Source of the DNA: Cesiribacter sp. SM1
GTDB taxonomy: Bacteria; Bacteroidota; Bacteroidia; Cytophagales; Cyclobacteriaceae
DNA length: 64,000 bases
Direction of reading: 5' to 3'
NCBI RefSeq assembly: GCF_020178975.1
Contig: NZ_JAHXBU010000047.1
Span: forward strand, 1 to 64,000
Below the pieces are notes generated by a model. It was not told where the DNA came from and ran no database searches. It saw nothing but the letters and a program-made list of their open reading frames with translations. The position numbers and the translations under genes were made by a program. Shown piece after piece: positions 58,174 through 64,000 of this stretch (position 1 is the first letter of the stretch; the number at the start of each line of letters is the position of its first letter).

Positions 58174-60843
58174 CTAATCACAAAGCAGCAGTTCCCATTC
58201 TGCCCTGTTGTAGGTATTCTGGAAAATGACTTCACCCTTGTCGTTCATATAGATAACGGCATAGGTTTCCTGTTCCCTGTTTTTGCGCTCCAGGTAAAAC
58301 AGGGGTGCTTCGCGGCTGCCCAGGTTGCGGATATCATCATAAACAGGTGCTGCCAGTATGCCTCTGCCGGTGCTGGCAATGCCGTAACCGGCGTTTGTTT
58401 CTAATATCACTAACCCTCCTTTTGTATGGCCAGGCTCGCGCAGCCACTCTATCTCCAGTATATCCTGTAGCAGGGGCTGGCTGCTATGAACAAAGATTAT
58501 TTGCCAGAGGTCGTCTTTCTGGGCAAATGCAGTAGAATCGGTCCAGTAGCGAATACTTTCATAAAGGTGAGGCAGTATGGTTTTTCCGCCGCTATCAACC
58601 AAACCCCACTTTTTGCTCTTTGAGGCTGCCACCAGCTGCCTGTTGTAGGGCCGTGGTGCAGCATCGAACTGCGGGTTCAGCAGGAAGTTCTGGTACGGAT
58701 TAAAGGTGCCAAAGCGACTGCCCTTTAGCATTGCCAGGTGCCCGCCCTGGTAATTTCCGATAGCATCATAAGCCGGTTTAAGCAGTGTCTGGCCGCTGGT
58801 GTCTACGAGCGTGGCTGCACCTCTGTTTGTTTTTAAAATAAGCAGGGCGGGGTCGGGCGACTGTACATCTTCATATCTGCCCTGAAGCAACTGCCTGCCC
58901 TGCAGGTTATACACCCGCATGTTTCTGCTGGCGCTCACTACTACCTTGTCGAAGCTGTCGCGCTTAGGTTTTAGAGAGTCGGGTACATACAAGGAGCGTA
59001 AAATCCTGATGCTTTCATTGGTTTGCAGGGGCACGCGCTGCTGTTTGTTGAGGAAAAGCAGCGAATCGCGGCCCTCGTTGCGGTACCATAGCAGCTGTGC
59101 GTGCAGGAGAAGCAGGCTATCGTAAGCCGGGCTAAGGGGCTTGAGCGCAGGAAGCTGCCAGAGCGACCAGCGGCCATCCTGCTTCACAGCCAGGTGATCG
59201 TACCTGTACTGCGCCTGTTGATAGTTGCCGGGTAGTGCTGGTTTTCCCTCCCCATTCAAAACCTGGTATGCATTGTTCTGCTGCATCAGCAGTGCCCCTG
59301 GTATAGCCTGTACCGTCGTGCCTTTGCTGCCTTCTGCAATACTGTTCAGGTTGGTATCCAGTACCAGCCAGCTGCTGTCAGGCCTTACTGCCATCAGCAG
59401 GCTATCATTTATAAGCCTTACAGACTGGTAGGCAAAAGCTGGTTTTATTTGCTCGTTTTCCTGTGCTGCCCTTACGAGGCTTTCGCGGCTGTGTACTGAT
59501 ATGCGGTTTGAGCGAATACGCAGGATATAATTTGACAGTCGCGCCAGGGAATCTGGCTGTGGATTCAGCAGCCACAGGCCGTTAGGGGTGAGCAGGCCTC
59601 TCTGGTTTTCCCTTTGCACCAGCACCAGGTCGCGGCCCAGGCTCCTGATTCCGTTGTAGTCGGGTTGCAGCAGCCAGGTGCCATTTTTGAGCAGGAGGCC
59701 CTGCCGGCCTGCTTCCTGCACCCGGATGAGCGCAGGCATAATGTGTTCCACAAATTCGTAATCACCCTGAAGTAAGGTCTGGCCATTCAGGGCAACAAGT
59801 TGTGATTGTCCGTCGGCAAACACTTCTGCTACATCCTGTTCAAGGCTTTCGCACACATAATCGGGGTGTACATCATCAAAAGCAGGGGATAGAACACTAC
59901 TGCCATCTTCAGAGATAAAGCCCCACCTGCCATCTTGTAAAACAGTGATCACCTGCTGGTTTGCCAGGCTTATGAGGTTGCGCAAGGAATCTGGCTGCGG
60001 CAGGCCGGGGTATTTCTGCCACAGTGTTTGCGGTTGTTCATGCAGGTAGTATAGTTGTGTGAGTGCCTGCTGGTTGTAGGGGCTTTCGGGGTAAGTACTT
60101 ATGTACTGGTAGTAGCTTTGAGGCTTGTGGTCAGCAGTGCTAAGCCGGTATATGTTTCGCAGCAGGCGATCACGGTATGGGGTCTGGGGAAAATCGGACA
60201 GAAAGCGGCGGTAGGCCTGCAGGGTGCCGGTGCGGGTACGTTCTTTAAATAAAAGCTCCTCGTAACGTTCGCGCGCTTCGGCTTCCTGCCGGGCCTGTGG
60301 GTAGGTCTGGAAAAACTGCTGATAGGCCTGCCAGGTATTTACCTCTTCTGCGGTGGCAAAGGCAATGGCATTGCGCCTTTCCGTGGCTTCTGCCACCTGC
60401 CGCGCCAGTGGGTAGTTGTCAAGAAAGTACTGGTAGGCTATCACGGTATGTTGTGCAGCGGCGCGGGCAAAGGCTGCACTGTCAACCCGGGCATGCTGAA
60501 GGGCAAGAGCGGTGCTGTCGAGGCCAAGCCTGTGCCAGCGCTTTTTGTCTTTTGGTTCTTCCTGCGGCTCCTGTTGCTCCGCTTTTAATATAAAGAGGTG
60601 TGCTGTATCGATGTTTTGCCGGTAGGCTGTGTCGAGGTACAGCCTGCTAAGCAGCCAGTAAGCGGCAGGGTTAATACTGTCCTTTTCCAGGTCTTTGCGC
60701 AGGAGTTCTTCAGATCTGGCAAACTTTTCTTTCTGGAGCTGCCGCAGGGCTCTGCGCGGTCTCGACTGCAAAAAACAGCCGCTAAGCGTAATAGAAAGTA
60801 GCAGAAACAGTAAGATATGATAAGCAGAGAACTTGAGCTTCAT
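58174..60843 (-). CDS. Large WG-repeat lipoprotein with helical repeats
   Basis: The ATG at 60843 (MKLKFSAYHILLFLLLSITLSGC, lipidated Cys23) gives 889 residues; the longer frame would run through the tRNA-Pro gene and is rejected. Residues ~30-270 are helical repeats: one TPR-like pair (FARSEELLRKDLEKDSINPA), then four units of about 40 residues with the pattern AYxxFLxxYPxAxxxxEAxxR. From ~310 to the end come WG-type beta repeats such as DGRWGFISEDGSSVLSPAFD, GRQGLLLKNGTWLLQPDYNG and KWGLVDSGGKTILPHLYESI. WG proteins act as binding surfaces; no catalytic site is visible. It is probably anchored to a membrane and handles partners or envelope polymers. Confidence 0.85.
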   Translation of the reverse strand: MKLKFSAYHILLFLLLSITLSGCFLQSRPRRALRQLQKEKFARSEELLRKDLEKDSINPAAYWLLSRLYLDTAYRQNIDTAHLFILKAEQQEPQEEPKDKKRWHRLGLDSTALALQHARVDSAAFARAAAQHTVIAYQYFLDNYPLARQVAEATERRNAIAFATAEEVNTWQAYQQFFQTYPQARQEAEARERYEELLFKERTRTGTLQAYRRFLSDFPQTPYRDRLLRNIYRLSTADHKPQSYYQYISTYPESPYNQQALTQLYYLHEQPQTLWQKYPGLPQPDSLRNLISLANQQVITVLQDGRWGFISEDGSSVLSPAFDDVHPDYVCESLEQDVAEVFADGQSQLVALNGQTLLQGDYEFVEHIMPALIRVQEAGRQGLLLKNGTWLLQPDYNGIRSLGRDLVLVQRENQRGLLTPNGLWLLNPQPDSLARLSNYILRIRSNRISVHSRESLVRAAQENEQIKPAFAYQSVRLINDSLLMAVRPDSSWLVLDTNLNSIAEGSKGTTVQAIPGALLMQQNNAYQVLNGEGKPALPGNYQQAQYRYDHLAVKQDGRWSLWQLPALKPLSPAYDSLLLLHAQLLWYRNEGRDSLLFLNKQQRVPLQTNESIRILRSLYVPDSLKPKRDSFDKVVVSASRNMRVYNLQGRQLLQGRYEDVQSPDPALLILKTNRGAATLVDTSGQTLLKPAYDAIGNYQGGHLAMLKGSRFGTFNPYQNFLLNPQFDAAPRPYNRQLVAASKSKKWGLVDSGGKTILPHLYESIRYWTDSTAFAQKDDLWQIIFVHSSQPLLQDILEIEWLREPGHTKGGLVILETNAGYGIASTGRGILAAPVYDDIRNLGSREAPLFYLERKNREQETYAVIYMNDKGEVIFQNTYNRAEWELLLCD

Positions 60844-60946
60844 GTAGCAATAACGTAATGCGCAGACAATATTGGTAGCTGTAGCCAAAAAAGAGGCAAA
60901 CAGTAATGTAAAAGAAATAAAAAATTTCGTAATATTGCAGCCCGTT

Positions 60947-61020
60947 CGGGATGTAGCGCAGCCCGGTAGCGCGTCCGTCTGGGGGGCGGGAGGTCGCAGG
61001 TTCAAATCCTGTCATCCCGA
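60947..61020 (+). tRNA. tRNA-Pro (anticodon GGG)
   Basis: Acceptor stem CGGGATG/CATCCCG is fully paired, D arm GCGC/GCGC, anticodon stem TCCGT/GCGGG with two G-T pairs and loop CTGGGGG (anticodon GGG), T arm GCAGG/CCTGT with loop TTCAAAT, discriminator A73. CCA is not encoded. A TAATATTG box at 60930-60937 (one mismatch to TAnnTTTG) may be its promoter. Confidence 0.95.
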
Positions 61021-61029
61021 CTGAATGGG

Positions 61030-61063
61030 AACCGCATTTACTGCTTGTAAATGCGGTTTTTTG
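61030..61063 (+). terminator. Terminator of tRNA-Pro
   Basis: AACCGCATTTAC and GTAAATGCGGTT form a perfect 12-bp stem, loop TGCTT, followed by TTTTG. Confidence 0.92.
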
Positions 61064-61249
61064 TTTTATAATGGTGAGTTCAGCCTGAAGGAAGGCCGGA
61101 AACTATTTTGAAACATTAGTAAAATACAGTAGCCATGGCTCGTGCTTGCCTCCAATCTGTAGCTGCAGCTCCCACCGTTTATCCTCTTGACCGGGATGTG
61201 AATAACAACTTTAAGACTGGTTTTTGTCGTCATCTGTAAAGTACCTGGG

Positions 61250-62602
61250 TTAGAAGCCAGGGGAGGGAATGTCTGACGATGACCTTTTTTCCATTTGGAT
61301 CATGTCTACCACTAGTCCTGCCCAGGTAAAATCTTTTGCACCATAGCCTTCGCCTGTAAATGGATTGTAGTATTCTCTAAAACCGCTTGATTCAATTAGC
61401 TTTCTAATACTTTCTACCAGCTTAGTAGCTTCCCCGCTATGCCCTTTTTCTATTAAGAACTGATGCAGGAACCAGTTATTGAAAATCCAGGTGGGGCCAC
61501 GCCAGATGTACATAGATTCACCCGGGTTAAAAGAAGGATGGTTTTTAGCCACCGATGGAAGAGGATAAGGAACGTCAAACTCCTGGCTGTTGAACAGGTG
61601 CCTGTCAATAACTTTTTGAGTTATTGTTTCGGGCATATTCTCCAGAACAGCAGGAAAGAACACGGTAGGCGTAACTACATGTATTTTCCTGTTATCCTTT
61701 CCATACACATCCAGGAAGGCTGCAGATGCTTCATCATACATCACAGCAATGATACTCTTCACAACCTTTTTACCCAGTGATCTGTAGCGCTCGGCATCTG
61801 GGTCGTCTGCTTCGCTGCACAAATCAGCCAGGGCAAATAGATTTTGTGCATAGATGGTATTAAACCCTACCTCCTTTACCAGGAAATACCCTTTTCTGTA
61901 GATCTTCTGCAGGTTGTAGTTGTAAACAAAGTTTCTCAAGTCCACGCCTACATATTTTACAAACAGCCTCCAATCAGCCTTTCTTTGAGGCATCCCCAGT
62001 GCTACATCAAAAGTAGGCTTGAAGTCGATCCCGGATTCAAAGGGTGAGATAATGGTGATAAGCCCATCACCCTCAAAGTCCCGATGCAGTGCAATCCAGT
62101 CAAACAGCTTCTTGAGCTTGGGCAGCATTTCTTGTAAAAACTGTCTATCTCCACTGTTGTGGAATACTTTAGCGACTGCCTGTGCTACCAGCGGGGGCTG
62201 TATTAGCGCTGACATATGCTCCTTGAAGAAGCGCTTTCCTAGTCCTGGCTTTAGCTGAAAAACATCGGTACTTCTGCCTGGTACCAACCGATCCCAGTAA
62301 ATCATATGCCCGACAAACCCATCTTCCTCCTGTAGGGCAAACAGGCTGTACAGATGCTCCTTTGCCATTTCATGCTCACCCAGGGCACTGAAGATGAACA
62401 CATGAAAGCAGGTGTCCCAGAAGAACTGAAAAGGATAGCGGCCAGGAGATGGTTTCGTATAATGAAATGCGCTTCCGTTTTCCTTGCGGTGCCCCCTGAT
62501 CATGTTGTTGTGCAGGAGCTGTCTTACCCTTTGGAACAGCTCCTGATCGGCTGCATTTTGGTCGGGACTACTATCTGGAAAAGCCTTATTTCTATTTGAC
62601 AT
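61250..62602 (-). CDS. GH63/MGH1-like (alpha/alpha)6 glycoside hydrolase
   Basis: The ATG at 62602 (MSNRNKAFPDSSPDQNAADQ) gives 450 residues and a gene overlapping the upstream stop by 11 bases. The protein is all-helical without a signal peptide. Blocks PGRYPFQFFWDTCFHVF (catalytic-acid region with Trp-Asp), ESGIDFKPTFDVALG, ESMYIWRGPTWIFNNWFLHQ and the late YYNPFTGEGYGAKDFTWAGL are those of the MGH1-like branch of GH63 and of trehalase-type barrels. Relatives hydrolyse mannosylglycerate, glucosylglycerate or alpha-glucosides; the substrate here is not determined. The link with the SPW/VKOR gene upstream is translational. Confidence 0.85.
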   Translation of the reverse strand: MSNRNKAFPDSSPDQNAADQELFQRVRQLLHNNMIRGHRKENGSAFHYTKPSPGRYPFQFFWDTCFHVFIFSALGEHEMAKEHLYSLFALQEEDGFVGHMIYWDRLVPGRSTDVFQLKPGLGKRFFKEHMSALIQPPLVAQAVAKVFHNSGDRQFLQEMLPKLKKLFDWIALHRDFEGDGLITIISPFESGIDFKPTFDVALGMPQRKADWRLFVKYVGVDLRNFVYNYNLQKIYRKGYFLVKEVGFNTIYAQNLFALADLCSEADDPDAERYRSLGKKVVKSIIAVMYDEASAAFLDVYGKDNRKIHVVTPTVFFPAVLENMPETITQKVIDRHLFNSQEFDVPYPLPSVAKNHPSFNPGESMYIWRGPTWIFNNWFLHQFLIEKGHSGEATKLVESIRKLIESSGFREYYNPFTGEGYGAKDFTWAGLVVDMIQMEKRSSSDIPSPGF

Positions 62603-63998
62603 ACTTATCCCATAAGCCGTAAGTTTCTGTTTTAGCTCCTTTTGGGATGGCCAGGGCAGCAACGATCAAACCAGCCACTGCACCACTAATGTTCAGGGCC
62701 AGGGTGCTGTCTGCTGTAAACCAGGGGCCGATTGCAACTACCATGCCCAGCAGCACATTTCCCCAGCGCCCCATGCGGAGCACTTCCCCCATGCAGATCA
62801 CAGAAAGAACAATGATCAAAGCTCCTGCTACGTGGTTGATATGGGCTGACATGGCTTCTATGCTTACACCGAAAGTAGCCGGGGCAAACATCAGCCAAAG
62901 CCCTAGCAGGGAGGAAGCCACGAGCGTCCAGGGAAAGCTCATCCCCCAGATAGAAGCTTTGTATACCTTGCCCGGCATTTGAGGAAACTGCATGAGCTTG
63001 GGAGATCGTTCGTCTTTATTCATCTCAAAAGGTTCGCCCCCTTTCCAGAACACTTTCCAGAGGTTGTCGCCTCGCTTTTTGGCCTGCACCATGTGCTGAC
63101 CCATCGCTATTACTTCATCGGCTTCCAGGGGAATCATAGGAAGCATAATGGCTGCCGCCAAAAGGCAGAAGGTACACCATTCGCCTACTACTACTGGCTG
63201 GGAGATCACCAGGAATATGTGCACCAGGCCTAAAGGAATAACCAGAATACCAAAAACAGCTACCATCCAGGGCATGGTGCGCCAGCGGCTGGGGCTGCCC
63301 ATAAAGCCCATCAGAAACTCAAAGGTATAAGCCAGGGCACCCATGGCTCCATCCGAAATAAAAAGGGAGTGTGACATCTTTGAGTTGAGCACCTGGCGTG
63401 TGCTTTCGCCAAAGAAGGGATCCCAGGCATGGTCAATGTATCCTAGCTGAAAAGCACCCAGGTAGCGCGATACACCCCACCCGGCAAAGGCTAGCACAAT
63501 CATGATCCAGCGCTGTGGCCAGCTGGAGGGGTTATAGCTCCAGCCAGGAGGTACTGCAGATCCCATTTTCATGTACATGATCATGTTGGGCATGCCGGGA
63601 ATCAGGATGGTCAGCGATATGACCAGCATGCCAATAAGGGTGTTGTTGAGGTAACCAGCAGCTGTTGGAGACCAGAATAGCACCGGGGCAATACTTAGCC
63701 AGATGCCAATAAAGCAGCATATCCAGAGACTAACAGGTCTGTTAGGGCTAAGCGAGCGCCAGCCAAAGAAGATCAACCCAAGGCCGCTGATAATATCGCT
63801 CCATTTCATGAAAAGGATGCGCTGTTCCAGGGACAGCCACAAATCACGACCACCGCTGGGATCAACAGTTCCCTTTGCATAGCTGAAGGTTAAAGGAGAA
63901 AGCACCATCCACACCCCCAGCATGATGATGGCCCAGTAGATCCAGAGCGTTTGCATGTGGTGCATGTGCAGCATGTTCTGCCGCATCTCTTCGTCCAT
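62592..63998 (-). CDS. SPW-VKOR-SPW polytopic membrane protein (may be cut by window end)
   Basis: At least 468 residues with about twelve membrane helices. The N-terminal part (IMLGVWMVLSPLTFSYA, LWICCFIGIWLSIAPVLFW) and the C-terminal part (LGLWLMFAPATFG, LVVAIGPWF region) carry SPW-repeat motifs. The middle (~residues 170-300) resembles a vitamin K epoxide reductase domain, including the redox pair in GEWCTFCLLAA (W-C-x-x-C). VKOR proteins pass electrons from exported disulfides to quinones. The ATG at 63998 may be internal, because the sequence ends two bases later. The stop overlaps the glycosidase start. Confidence 0.8.
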   Translation of the reverse strand: MDEEMRQNMLHMHHMQTLWIYWAIIMLGVWMVLSPLTFSYAKGTVDPSGGRDLWLSLEQRILFMKWSDIISGLGLIFFGWRSLSPNRPVSLWICCFIGIWLSIAPVLFWSPTAAGYLNNTLIGMLVISLTILIPGMPNMIMYMKMGSAVPPGWSYNPSSWPQRWIMIVLAFAGWGVSRYLGAFQLGYIDHAWDPFFGESTRQVLNSKMSHSLFISDGAMGALAYTFEFLMGFMGSPSRWRTMPWMVAVFGILVIPLGLVHIFLVISQPVVVGEWCTFCLLAAAIMLPMIPLEADEVIAMGQHMVQAKKRGDNLWKVFWKGGEPFEMNKDERSPKLMQFPQMPGKVYKASIWGMSFPWTLVASSLLGLWLMFAPATFGVSIEAMSAHINHVAGALIIVLSVICMGEVLRMGRWGNVLLGMVVAIGPWFTADSTLALNISGAVAGLIVAALAIPKGAKTETYGLWDKYVK

Positions 63999-64000
63999 CT

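Noticed and set aside
60844-61005. 54-codon N-terminal extension of the WG-repeat lipoprotein
   Set aside because: It would be read through the tRNA-Pro gene; the ATG at 60843 gives a proper lipoprotein signal.

Overview
The window reads as chromosomal DNA of a free-living Bacteroidota bacterium, most likely of the order Cytophagales. Supporting signs are a C-terminal sorting domain of the type IX secretion system, promoters of the TTTG / TAnnTTTG class, an unusually long NusB, the nusB-YtxH-DUF1573-yajC-YbbR-coaE gene order, a DUF4293 protein, many PAS/GAF sensory proteins, lipoproteins with Bacteroidota-style lipoboxes and scarce Shine-Dalgarno sequences. I see no prophage, insertion sequence, CRISPR array or rRNA operon. 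The species cannot be named from this sequence.

Layout. 1-7.8 kb: a PAS histidine kinase and a convergent single-domain response regulator, a secreted proline-rich T9SS cargo, a tiny membrane protein, two tandem PAS proteins with a HisKA-like tail but no ATPase domain, and a MORN-like secreted protein. 8-12.8 kb: htpG and a large hybrid kinase. 13-21.4 kb: lipoprotein, HD-like protein, cell-wall amidase, an ECF sigma factor with its membrane partner and a divergent DUF6249 gene, a hydrolase, then decayed DNA (a fused higBA remnant and a ten-codon stub of an NAD(P)-binding protein), then GNAT, LOG and BKACE enzymes. 21.5-28.6 kb: an outer-membrane/LVIVD pair and three enzymes related to beta-lactamase folds (class D, MBL, class C-like). 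28.7-34.7 kb: DinB, methyltransferase, GAF sensor, DUF4293, thiolase and truA. 35-40 kb: two convergent ABC half-transporters that look like partners. 40-46.7 kb: leucine dehydrogenase, then the nusB-to-coaE operon with an NAD-type isocitrate dehydrogenase inside it. 47-57.4 kb: prfC, an EEP-family protein, dnaK, a TonB receptor with a YfiR protein, and dihydroorotase. 57.5-64 kb: tRNA-His, a WG-repeat lipoprotein, tRNA-Pro, a GH63-like glycosidase and an SPW-VKOR membrane protein cut by the window end.

Most of the genes are ordinary housekeeping or signalling genes. The most notable non-coding signals are: (1) degenerate 7-bp (once 8-bp) tandem repeats that begin directly after, or within a few bases of, stop codons and face a second inverted array, at four intergenic loci; (2) mirror-image divergent promoters around the ECF sigma gene; (3) a shared CTGYCA-N3-TGNCA palindrome at a similar distance upstream of both htpG and dnaK; (4) a terminator overlapping a likely promoter just ahead of nusB. 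Two short membrane-protein genes (52 and 56 codons) are also described.
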